The notes below the pieces were generated by a model, which was given only the letters and a program-made list of their open reading frames with translations, did no database searches and was not told where the DNA came from. This document shows positions 1 to 5,920 of a DNA stretch of 10,951 nt, piece after piece. Made by a program: the position numbers and the translations under genes. The stretch's first letter is position 1. Each line of letters begins with the position of its first letter. Source of the stretch: an uncultured Clostridia bacterium (GTDB taxonomy: Bacteria; Bacillota; Clostridia; UMGS1883); contig CANRHW010000036.1 of the NCBI GenBank assembly GCA_947630525.1, positions 1 to 10,951 on the forward strand, given 5' to 3'.

Positions 1-219
1 GCCGGTTCCGTGATAGCGAACCGGCGTCAGCTTGAAGCCGTGGTTCGCGCCCTCGAAGCGGTGGAAAGAGCCCGAAGCTCACTAAAAGCGGGTTTTTACA
101 GCGATTTGGCCGCCATTGACCTGCGGGAGGCCCTCACCGCTCTTGGAGAGGCCGAGGGCCTCAGCGTCGATCAGGAGACCGTGAACAAAATATTTGAAGA
201 ATTTTGCCTTGGGAAGTGA
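1..219 (+). CDS. mnmE: tRNA modification GTPase MnmE, C-terminal fragment
   Basis: Only the last 72 codons are present; the frame is open from base 1, so the gene begins outside the window. MnmE (TrmE) works with MnmG to install the carboxymethylaminomethyl group on wobble uridine 34 of certain tRNAs. The visible part is the end of the C-terminal helical domain: a run with RQLEAV and RALEAVERA, then a DLREALTALGE segment, ending in FCLGK. That terminal C-x-G-K tail is the family signature, and its cysteine is the conserved functional residue. The GTPase (G) domain lies outside the window. mnmG follows after 5 bases, the usual pairing near the origin in Firmicutes. Identification is confident because both the tail motif and the neighbour agree. 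Confidence 0.95.
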   Translation, partial: AGSVIANRRQLEAVVRALEAVERARSSLKAGFYSDLAAIDLREALTALGEAEGLSVDQETVNKIFEEFCLGK

Positions 220-224
220 TTTTC

Positions 225-2102
225 TTGTCCGACGACCTTAATTTTGACATTGCCGTTATCGGCGCCGGCCACGCCGGCTGCGAAGCGGCCTTGGCCGCGG
301 CCCGGCTTGGTAAAAAAACCGTTATCTTTACGATAAATCTTGACGCCGTGGCCAATATGCCCTGTAATCCCAATATCGGCGGCACGGCCAAGGGCCACCT
401 CGTGCGTGAGATAGACGCTCTGGGCGGAGAAATGGGCAAGTGCGCCGACAAAAATATGCTCCAGTCGCGTATGCTGAACCTGCGCAAAGGCCCCGCCGTA
501 CATTCCCTGCGGGCACAGGAGGACCGGCGGATGTACCAAATCGACATGAAGCGCCGCCTTGAAGACCAGCCGGGGCTTCGCCTCCGTCAGGCGGAGGTCA
601 AGGAGATTACAAAGACCGACGGGGGCTTCCGGCTTAAAATACATACCGGGGTGGAATTTTTCGCCAAAAGCGTGATTGTCGCCACCGGCACATATCTGGA
701 GGGCCGCGTTATCGTGGGTGAGACCTCCTACAGCGGCGGCCCGGACGGAATGTTTCCGTCCAAGGGCCTCAGTGAAAGCCTGGCCCGGATGGGAGTGGAG
801 CTCATGCGGTTTAAAACTGGCACCCCCGCCCGCGTCCACGCGCGCAGCCTTGACTATACCAAAATGGAGGTGCAGGAGGGGGACGAAAAGATTGTGCCCT
901 TTTCTTTTGAAACCGAAAATCCCGGTACGAATAAGGTCGTCTGCCACCTGACATACACGAACGGCGAAACCCATCGGGTCATACGTGAAAATCTCCACCG
1001 AAGCCCGCTTTTCAATGGTTTTATTGACGGCGTCGGCCCCCGCTACTGCCCCTCTATCGAAGACAAGGTGGTTCGCTTTGCCGAAAAGGAGCGCCATCAG
1101 GTGTTTATAGAGCCCATGGGTCTGGACACCAGGGAAATGTACGTGCAGGGCATGAGCAGCTCTCTCCCGGAGGACGTTCAGCTTAAAATGCTCCATACCA
1201 TGGCCGGATTGGAAAACGCCGAGATAATGCGCTGCGCTTACGCCATTGAATACGACTGCTGCGACCCTCTACAGTTGAAGCCCTCCCTTGAATTCAGGAA
1301 CATAGAGGGTCTGTTTGGGGCCGGACAGTTCAACGGCACCAGCGGCTACGAGGAGGCCGCCGCCCAGGGCCTGATGGCCGGCATCAACGCCGCGCGGGCT
1401 CTGGACGGTTTGCCGCCGGTGGTTTTTGACCGCAGCGAGGCCTATATAGGCGTGCTCATTGACGACCTTGTTACCAAGGGCACTAACGAGCCCTACCGTA
1501 TGCTTACCAGTCGGGCGGAGTACCGGCTGCTTCTCCGTCAGGACAACGCCGATTTGCGGCTTACCCCAAGGGGTCACGAGATTGGACTTATCAGCGACCG
1601 GCGGTACAATGAGTTTTTGGCGAAAAAGAGCCGCATTGAGGCGGAAATCGCCCGGCTAAACGGCGTCAACCTCTCTCCCACGCCGGAGCTTAACCGCCTT
1701 TTGGAAGAAAAGGGCAGCAGCCCTCTTTCTACGGGGATCAATATAACCGAGCTGCTGCGCAGACCTGAGATCGGCTATGACGAGCTTGCCCCGTTCGACC
1801 CCGGCCGGCCCTGTCTGCCCGACGCCGAGCGTGAACAGGTGGAGATCGCCGTCAAGTATGAGGGATATATCCGGCGCCAGTTTGAGCAGGTGGAGCAGTT
1901 CCGCCGCAATGAAAAGCGTCTCATTCCCGCCGACATTGATTATGACAAGGTTTACGGCCTGCGCATCGAGGCCCGGCAGAAGCTCGCCAAAATGCGGCCC
2001 GAAAATATTGGCCGGGCCAGTCGTATAAGCGGCGTCAGTCCTGCGGACATTGGCGTTTTGCTCATTTATCTCGCGGGGAGGGACAGAGATGGAAAGTCTT
2101 AA
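225..2102 (+). CDS. mnmG: tRNA uridine-5-carboxymethylaminomethyl(34) synthesis enzyme MnmG (GidA)
   Basis: FAD-dependent partner of MnmE in wobble-uridine modification, cytosolic. With the chosen start the protein is 625 residues, the normal family length. Visible motifs: the dinucleotide-binding GAGHAG at residues 13-18, CNPNIGG at 47-53 with Cys47, RKGPAVHSLRAQ at 87-98, PRYCPSIEDK with Cys275 (equivalent of the conserved second cysteine, Cys277 in E. coli), and GAGQFNGTSGYEEAAAQG at 365-382. The C-terminal helical domain ends in the typical ARQKLAKMRPENIG and SRISGVSPADI stretches. I chose TTG at 225 because GGGAAG at 211-216 sits 8 bases upstream and the family N-terminus begins right there. 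In-frame alternatives are GTG at 216 and TTG at 204, both lacking a suitable binding site. It overlaps rsmG by 14 bases, so the two are almost certainly co-transcribed and translationally linked. Confidence 0.97.
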   Translation: MSDDLNFDIAVIGAGHAGCEAALAAARLGKKTVIFTINLDAVANMPCNPNIGGTAKGHLVREIDALGGEMGKCADKNMLQSRMLNLRKGPAVHSLRAQEDRRMYQIDMKRRLEDQPGLRLRQAEVKEITKTDGGFRLKIHTGVEFFAKSVIVATGTYLEGRVIVGETSYSGGPDGMFPSKGLSESLARMGVELMRFKTGTPARVHARSLDYTKMEVQEGDEKIVPFSFETENPGTNKVVCHLTYTNGETHRVIRENLHRSPLFNGFIDGVGPRYCPSIEDKVVRFAEKERHQVFIEPMGLDTREMYVQGMSSSLPEDVQLKMLHTMAGLENAEIMRCAYAIEYDCCDPLQLKPSLEFRNIEGLFGAGQFNGTSGYEEAAAQGLMAGINAARALDGLPPVVFDRSEAYIGVLIDDLVTKGTNEPYRMLTSRAEYRLLLRQDNADLRLTPRGHEIGLISDRRYNEFLAKKSRIEAEIARLNGVNLSPTPELNRLLEEKGSSPLSTGINITELLRRPEIGYDELAPFDPGRPCLPDAEREQVEIAVKYEGYIRRQFEQVEQFRRNEKRLIPADIDYDKVYGLRIEARQKLAKMRPENIGRASRISGVSPADIGVLLIYLAGRDRDGKS

Positions 2103-2790
2103 AGCAAAGGCCGCGGCCCTTGGCATTGGCCTCGACGAGAGCATGGAGGGGCGGTTCCGCCGGTATATGGAGCTCCTTTTAGACTGGAACCAAAAAATTA
2201 ACCTGACCGCCATAACCGAGCCGGAGGAGATAATTTCCAAGCACTTTTTGGACTCGCTGACCGTGCTGCTGACCGGCCGCTTTTCAAGGGGCGTGAGCCT
2301 CATCGATATCGGCGCCGGGGCGGGCTTCCCCTCGATACCGGTGAAAATTGCCCGGCCGGACCTTTGTGTGACCATGCTCGACAGTCTCGGCAAGCGGGTG
2401 GATTTTCTGGGCCGGGTGATAGCCGACCTCGGCCTTGACGGGGCCCGGGCCCTGCACTCCCGGGCGGAAGACGCGGCCCGCACGGAGCTGCGCGAAAGCT
2501 TTGATGTCGCTACGGCCCGTGCCGTGGCTGCCTTGCCGGTCCTTGCGGAGTACGCCCTGCCCTTTGTGAGGGTGGGCGGCGTATTCGTGGCCATGAAGGG
2601 CGCCGCGTCCGACGAGGAGATAAACGCCGCAAAGCCCGCCATAAGGACACTTGGCGGCCGCATCGCCCAAGTAAAAGAACTCCCCTTTGACGGCATGAGC
2701 CGCAGTCTTGTCGTTATTGAAAAGCTGGCTCCCACGCCGGCGAAATATCCGAGAAAAGCGGGCAAACCCTCGAAAGACCCTATAAAATAG
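2089..2790 (+). CDS. rsmG: 16S rRNA (guanine-N7)-methyltransferase RsmG (GidB)
   Basis: SAM-dependent methyltransferase that makes m7G at position 527 (E. coli numbering) in the 530 loop of 16S rRNA; loss in other bacteria gives low-level streptomycin resistance (family knowledge). The protein is 233 residues. Visible features: NQKINLTAI near residue 34, KHFLDSL at 51-57, the SAM-binding DIGAGAGFPSIP at 73-84, the LDSLGKRVDFL segment near 98 that follows the acidic end of beta-2, ATARAVA at 141-147 and the VGGVFVAMKG strand near 162. The tail YPRKAGKPSK is typical. ATG at 2089 was chosen because a purine-rich GGGAGGGA lies just upstream (2076-2083), and an in-frame extension back to 2050 adds only residues unlike the family. 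The start lies inside mnmG. No convincing terminator follows. Confidence 0.96.
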   Translation: MESLKAKAAALGIGLDESMEGRFRRYMELLLDWNQKINLTAITEPEEIISKHFLDSLTVLLTGRFSRGVSLIDIGAGAGFPSIPVKIARPDLCVTMLDSLGKRVDFLGRVIADLGLDGARALHSRAEDAARTELRESFDVATARAVAALPVLAEYALPFVRVGGVFVAMKGAASDEEINAAKPAIRTLGGRIAQVKELPFDGMSRSLVVIEKLAPTPAKYPRKAGKPSKDPIK

Positions 2791-2843
2791 CGTTTTCCGT
2801 TGGGATAAGGCGAAATGTTTTTGTTCCATTTCACATTAAAATA

Positions 2844-2852
2844 TGGTATAAT
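2844..2852 (+). promoter_or_regulatory. Possible extended -10 promoter just upstream of repeat copy 1
   Basis: TGGTATAAT contains a perfect TATAAT at 2847-2852 preceded by the TGn extension. No good -35 is seen at 17-18 bases (2824-2829 reads TTCCAT), but extended -10 promoters can do without one. It points into repeat copy 1 and on towards noc, so transcripts from it would begin near 2859, the first base of the left inverted repeat. Inference only. Confidence 0.35.
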
Positions 2853-2943
2853 GGGATTGTAAAAAAAGTCGCTCTGTAATTTAGAGGCACGGGGGCCGGC
2901 CGAAAAAATCGTGCAGAACGGCGTCGTCACAAGCTACGTTACG

Positions 2944-2971
2944 CGCGTTTTGATTTAAAAATCAAAACGCG
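2944..2971. repeat. Perfect 13-bp inverted repeat found only in repeat copy 1
   Basis: The left arm CGCGTTTTGATTT pairs with the right arm AAATCAAAACGCG across a two-base AA centre. It lies within a 38-base block (2943-2980) that is absent from copy 2, where the flanking sequences join directly. It is a self-contained hairpin module inserted into, or lost from, the element. Confidence 0.85.
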
Positions 2972-2986
2972 GCTTACTCCGCTGTT

Positions 2987-3125
2987 CCTCCTTTTCCCCA
3001 CAAACAACTTCGCTGTTTGTGGGGGCCCAGCTCGCAAAAGGTTGGTAGCAAGCGGAGGCGTTATGAGGGCGGCTTAACCGCCCGAATGGCCGGAGCGCAG
3101 CGGGACCTTTTGCGAAAAAAGGAGG
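2987..3125 (+). repeat. Conserved nested stem domain of repeat copy 1
   Basis: The outer stem CCTCCTTTT (2987-2995) pairs with AAAAGGAGG (3117-3125). Inside it lie a hairpin at 2996-3024 (arms CCCCACAAACA and TGTTTGTGGGG) and an 11-bp stem TCGCAAAAGGT (3032-3042) with ACCTTTTGCGA (3105-3115). The 11-bp stem encloses a variable part carrying the copy-1-specific hairpin GGGCGG/CCGCCC (3067-3083). The same nested arrangement occurs in copy 2 at 7310-7424 without the extra hairpin. Confidence 0.75.
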
Positions 3126-3163
3126 GGCAAGCTCTCGTGCGATGACCTTTTTCTTAGGAAAAA

Positions 3164-3196
3164 GCGTCGGAGCAAAGACGAGCTTTGCCCCGACGC
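3164..3196 (+). repeat. Strong stem-loop in repeat copy 1
   Basis: GCGTCGG (3164-3170) pairs with CCGACGC (3190-3196), and GCAAAG (3172-3177) pairs with CTTTGC (3183-3188), with one A/C mismatch between the two stems and a five-base loop. It is retained at 7463-7495 in copy 2 with only a loop change. A C-plus-A-rich hairpin (arms CTTTTTC and GAAAAAG, 3147-3164) sits directly before it in both copies. Confidence 0.75.
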
Positions 3197-3242
3197 CGTC
3201 AAGGGTGATTTTCGTTCGTAGTTCAAGGGCATAAAAAATAAG

Positions 3243-3268
3243 AAAATTTACTCGTAAGTGTAAATTTT
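3243..3268 (+). repeat. Hairpin with compensatory changes, repeat copy 1
   Basis: AAAATTTAC (3243-3251) pairs with GTAAATTTT (3260-3268) around an eight-base loop. In copy 2 (7541-7570) the two loop-proximal pairs T-A and A-T have become C-G and G-C, keeping the stem intact. This is direct evidence that pairing, not sequence, is being preserved. Confidence 0.8.
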
Positions 3269-3301
3269 TTCATTAACTTATAGTTTTGTTTATTGTTTAA
3301 T

Positions 3302-3330
3302 TTTTCAATAAATTTTACCTTAAGTAAAAT
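3302..3330 (+). promoter_or_regulatory. Possible noc promoter inside the right end of repeat copy 1
   Basis: TTTTCA (3302-3307), then 17 bases, then TAAAAT (3325-3330); these match the sigma-A consensus at 4 of 6 and 5 of 6 positions. The predicted start would be near 3337, about 60 bases before noc. The -10 overlaps a small inverted repeat (ATTTTAC 3312-3318 with GTAAAAT 3324-3330). The corresponding sequence in copy 2 has a weaker -10. AT-rich sequence makes chance matches likely. Confidence 0.35.
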
Positions 3331-3398
3331 ATTCCAGCTCTTGAACGGTCTGCGCGACTTTTTTTACGGCCCCATTTTTTACTAAAGGAGAGAGAAAT

Positions 3399-4166
3399 GT
3401 GAAAACGGAAGAAATAGATGTGAACCTTATATTCCCTAACCCATTCCAGCCCCGGCGCATTTACGACCCCGGCGCAATGAAAGAACTCACCGAATCCATT
3501 CGGTCTATGGGCGTTATCAATCCTATCCTGGTGCGGCGGGCCTCAAAGGGCTACGAGCTCATCGCCGGCGAAAGGCGGCTCAAAGCCGCGAAAAAGGCCG
3601 GGCTCAAAACCATTCCCGCCATTGTTCGGCGTATGAGCGATTCCGACAGCGCCGTCACTTCTATTGTTGAAAATATTCAGCGCCGCGACCTGAACTGCTT
3701 TGAGGAGGCGGAGAGTATCAACCGGCTCATCAATTATCACGGCTATACTCAGGAAAAGGTCTCGGCCCTGCTCTCCAAAAGTCAAAGCGCCGTGGCAAAC
3801 AAGCTCCGTTTGCTGCGGCTGCCGTCGAGCGTGCGGGCGAAAATCCTTGAATACGGCCTTACGGAGCGCCATGGCCGCGCCCTGCTCCGGCTGGAGGACG
3901 AGGACCGTCAGCTTGAAGCGGTGGAAAAGGTCGGCCAGGCCGGTATGACCGTGGCCATGACTGAGCGCCTTGTCCAGCGGATGATTGAAGAAAACATACG
4001 CGCCTCGCGGCGCATAGTCCCCCGAACCTCCGTCAGGAGCGCCCGCAGCTTTGTCAACACCCTCATTCGCACCGTCGACGTTTTGAAGAAAAAAGGGGCC
4101 GTGGCTACCGCCACCGAGGTGGAACACGAGGACTACATAGAATATGTTGTCAAAATTGCCAAATAG
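3399..4166 (+). CDS. noc: Nucleoid occlusion protein Noc (ParB-family paralogue)
   Basis: ParB/Spo0J-family DNA-binding CTPase, 255 residues. In Bacillus, Noc binds its own sites and keeps FtsZ rings off the nucleoid. Seen here: N-terminal ParB domain with NPFQPRR near residue 14, GERR at 57-60 (nucleotide pocket) and ENIQRRDLN at 91-99, then a helix-turn-helix. The residues that separate Noc from ParB specificity read Q129, K135, R140 and R157 (QSAVANKLRLLR, then TERHGRALL), matching Noc at three positions with a conservative Lys-to-Arg at the fourth. It starts almost directly at the ParB domain and lacks the N-terminal amphipathic membrane-binding helix of B. subtilis Noc. GTG at 3399 is preceded by AAAGGAGAG (3384-3392) at 6 bases; the ATG two bases earlier runs straight into a stop. 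Its place between rsmG and parA is the classic noc locus. Confidence 0.9.
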   Translation: MKTEEIDVNLIFPNPFQPRRIYDPGAMKELTESIRSMGVINPILVRRASKGYELIAGERRLKAAKKAGLKTIPAIVRRMSDSDSAVTSIVENIQRRDLNCFEEAESINRLINYHGYTQEKVSALLSKSQSAVANKLRLLRLPSSVRAKILEYGLTERHGRALLRLEDEDRQLEAVEKVGQAGMTVAMTERLVQRMIEENIRASRRIVPRTSVRSARSFVNTLIRTVDVLKKKGAVATATEVEHEDYIEYVVKIAK

Positions 4167-4169
4167 TAT

Positions 4170-4210
4170 AAAATGCACAAACAACGGCGCCGTTGTTTGT
4201 GCATTTTTTT
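4170..4210 (+). terminator. Intrinsic terminator after noc
   Basis: Bases 4170-4207 form a 38-base perfect palindrome (arms AAAATGCACAAACAACGGC and its complement), beginning 4 bases after the noc stop and followed by T residues through 4210. The A-run on the left makes it potentially bidirectional. It separates noc from the parA promoter. The arm portion CACAAACAAC/GTTGTTTGTG is the same as in the repeat hairpins near 2999 and 7322. Confidence 0.88.
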
Positions 4211-4225
4211 GTTTCACATGAAACA
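4210..4225. promoter_or_regulatory. parS-like site overlapping the parA -35 element
   Basis: TGTTTCACATGAAACA differs from the parS consensus TGTTTCACGTGAAACA by one base (A at 4218). That base is also the last base of the parA -35 hexamer. ParB is expected to bind such sites; a single central substitution probably weakens binding. Confidence 0.75.
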
Positions 4226-4241
4226 AAAAATGTGTTATAAT
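4213..4241 (+). promoter_or_regulatory. parA-parB-serS promoter
   Basis: The -35 TTCACA (4213-4218) matches 5 of 6 consensus bases. It is followed by a 17-base spacer and a perfect -10 TATAAT (4236-4241) with a TGT extension. The predicted start is near 4248, so the perfect parS at 4254-4269 falls in the 5' leader and the imperfect one covers the -35. This layout suggests repression by ParB. Confidence 0.8.
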
Positions 4242-4253
4242 AAGGACATGCAA

Positions 4254-4269
4254 TGTTTCACGTGAAACA
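4254..4269. promoter_or_regulatory. parS site, perfect consensus
   Basis: TGTTTCACGTGAAACA, the exact 16-base palindromic parS of the Spo0J/ParB family, in the leader of parA. It is the loading site for the ParB sliding clamp and, by extension, SMC recruitment at the origin (family knowledge). Confidence 0.95.
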
Positions 4270-4296
4270 AAAACTGTTGCCGAAGAAGGTGATAAA

Positions 4297-5061
4297 ATGA
4301 CAAAGGTGATTGCTGTTGCCAACCAAAAGGGCGGCGTTGGCAAGACCACGACCGCGGTAAATCTGGCGGCCAGCTTGGCGAGCATGGGCAAAAAGGTGCT
4401 GCTGATAGACGTAGACCCGCAGGGCAATACCACCAGCGGCCTGGGCGTGGATAAGCGCCGGTGCGAGCAGACTGTCTACGACTGCCTTGTCGGCGGCGTT
4501 CCCATGGACGAGGTCATTGTTCCGACCGCTTATGACAACCTGTTTGTCTGCCCGTCCAATATTGACCTCAGCGGGGCGGAGATCGACCTGATAAGCGTTA
4601 TGGGCCGAGAAAATCAGTTGAAAAATTCCATAAAGCCCATAAGGGAAGATTATGACTTTATTTTTATTGACACTCCCCCCTCGCTCGGGCTTATAACAAT
4701 AAATACTCTGACGGCGGCGGACAGCGTGATAATCCCAATCCAATGCGAATTTTATGCCCTGGAGGGCGTCAGCCAGCTGACCAACACCATACGCAGGGTA
4801 AAGGAGGCGCTAAATCCCAATATCGTCATTGAGGGGATACTCCTGACCATGTACGACAGCCGGACAAACCTTTCAATTCAAGTGGTTGACGAGGTGAAGA
4901 AGTTCTTCCCCGGGAAAGTCTATAAAACCATAATCCCACGCAACGTAAGGCTCAGCGAGGCTCCGGGCTTCGGCCAGCCGATAATTTATTACGACAACGG
5001 CTCCAAGGGGGCCGAGGGGTATATTAGCCTTGCGAGAGAACTGTTAGGAGATGATGTTTAA
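4297..5061 (+). CDS. parA: Chromosome-partitioning ATPase ParA (Soj)
   Basis: Deviant Walker-type ATPase, 254 residues, full length. It binds DNA non-specifically as an ATP dimer and moves or releases ParB-parS complexes; in Firmicutes it also affects DnaA. Visible: deviant Walker A KGGVGKTT at 11-18 with the signature Lys11 and Lys16, the Walker A' strand LLIDVDPQGN (Asp38, Asp40), Walker B FIFIDTPPSLG with Asp125, and the C-terminal PRNVRLSEAPGFGQP motif common in Soj. It lacks an N-terminal helix-turn-helix, so this is the short chromosomal type rather than a plasmid ParA. ATG at 4297 follows GAAGGTGAT. Its stop overlaps the parB start by one base, consistent with coupled translation. Expression is probably tied to the parS-flanked promoter upstream. 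Confidence 0.97.
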   Translation: MTKVIAVANQKGGVGKTTTAVNLAASLASMGKKVLLIDVDPQGNTTSGLGVDKRRCEQTVYDCLVGGVPMDEVIVPTAYDNLFVCPSNIDLSGAEIDLISVMGRENQLKNSIKPIREDYDFIFIDTPPSLGLITINTLTAADSVIIPIQCEFYALEGVSQLTNTIRRVKEALNPNIVIEGILLTMYDSRTNLSIQVVDEVKKFFPGKVYKTIIPRNVRLSEAPGFGQPIIYYDNGSKGAEGYISLARELLGDDV

Positions 5062-5897
5062 TGTCTAAAAGGCAGCTTGGCCGCGGCTTTGAGGCCCTTT
5101 TTGAAATGACCTCAGAGCTGAATAACGATAAGGGCGACGGAACCCGGCAGATAAAGCTTTCTCTTATTGAACCGCGGCCCGATCAGCCCCGCAAGGTTTT
5201 TGATAAGGAACAGCTCCAGGAGCTGGCGGATTCCATTGCCGAGCACGGGGTGATACAGCCCATAATTCTTGTGGAGGGTGAAAACGGCTACTACCGGATT
5301 ATCGCCGGGGAACGCCGCTGGCGGGCCGCAAAGCTGGCGGGCCTCTCCGAAATTCCCGCCATCGTCCGTGAATACAGCGATGTTCAGGCGGCGGAAATAG
5401 CCCTTATTGAGAACCTCCAGCGTGAGGACCTTAACCCCATTGAGGAGGCCCAGGGCTATAAAAACCTTATGGACCGTTTTGGAATGACCCAGGACAAAGT
5501 CAGCGAAAGGGTGGGCAAAAGCCGCAGCAATATTGCCAATACGCTGCGCCTGTTAAATCTCGACAGGGAGATACAGGCTCTGCTCCAGGCCGGCAAGATA
5601 TCCGCCGGGCACGCCCGGGCTCTGCTGGCCATTCCCGAAAGGGAGCGCCGGCTGGATATTGCTTCAAGGGTGGAAGCCGAGGGACTGACCGTCCGCCAGA
5701 TAGAAGAAATGTCAAAGCAAAAGCCCACCGTCCAAAAAAAGAGGGCGGCAAAGATCGCTCCGCTCTATCCCGACGTTGAAAAATCCCTGTCCGAAAAATA
5801 CGGAACAAAAGTCCTCATTAAGGGCGGCAAAAAGGGAAAAATCGAAATAGAGTTCTACAGCATTCAAGATCTTACGCGCATAGTAGACTTATTATAG
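5061..5897 (+). CDS. parB: Chromosome-partitioning protein ParB (Spo0J)
   Basis: Centromere-binding CTPase clamp, 278 residues. Domains in order: a basic N-terminal tail with LGRGFEALF (residues 6-14), the segment that stimulates the ParA ATPase in this family; the ParB N-terminal domain with RPDQPRK near 39, GERRWRAA at 83-90 and ENLQREDLNP at 117-126; a helix-turn-helix at about 144-163; and a C-terminal dimerisation domain ending in TRIVDLL. Specificity residues are R155, T161, N166 and G183, matching parS-type rather than Noc-type recognition at three of four positions. Perfect parS sites are present at 4254 and 8051. AGGAG at 5046-5050 precedes the start, and the ATG overlaps the parA stop codon. 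It is clearly distinct from the noc product, its paralogue on the other side of parA. Confidence 0.97.
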   Translation: MSKRQLGRGFEALFEMTSELNNDKGDGTRQIKLSLIEPRPDQPRKVFDKEQLQELADSIAEHGVIQPIILVEGENGYYRIIAGERRWRAAKLAGLSEIPAIVREYSDVQAAEIALIENLQREDLNPIEEAQGYKNLMDRFGMTQDKVSERVGKSRSNIANTLRLLNLDREIQALLQAGKISAGHARALLAIPERERRLDIASRVEAEGLTVRQIEEMSKQKPTVQKKRAAKIAPLYPDVEKSLSEKYGTKVLIKGGKKGKIEIEFYSIQDLTRIVDLL

Positions 5898-5920
5898 AAA
5901 AACAAAATGGAGGTACTGAA

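Larger units (their letters stand above)
2859..3371 (+). repeat. Hairpin-rich dispersed repeat, copy 1 (MITE-like element or structured RNA)
   Basis: This fills most of the 608-base gap between rsmG and noc and is homologous, in the same orientation, to 7217-7671. The longest identical stretch seen is 45 bases (3204-3248 equals 7504-7548). Its ends are inverted repeats: 2859-2872 (GTAAAAAAAGTCGC) is exactly complementary to 3354-3367, and a second left segment, 2898-2920, also pairs with the right end (3346-3371). Internal stems include 2996-3024, a nested pair 2987-2995 with 3117-3125 and 3032-3042 with 3105-3115, 3147-3164, 3164-3196 and 3243-3268. Relative to copy 2 it has two insertions, each containing a hairpin: 2943-2980 and 3065-3088. 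No reading frame is conserved between the copies, so I call it noncoding. I do not recognise the family, and no transposase gene is present. Confidence 0.85.

Noticed and set aside
1656..2930. 424-codon open frame on the minus strand opposite mnmG and rsmG
   Set aside because: It lies antisense to two well-supported genes, is low-complexity in Ser/Arg/Pro as expected of a GC-rich shadow frame, and has no recognisable domain.
4905..4918. Possible Noc-binding site (CTTCCCCGGGAAAG) in parA
   Set aside because: Only 11 of 14 matches to ATTTCCCGGGAAAT; CCCGGG cores are expected by chance in this GC-rich sequence.
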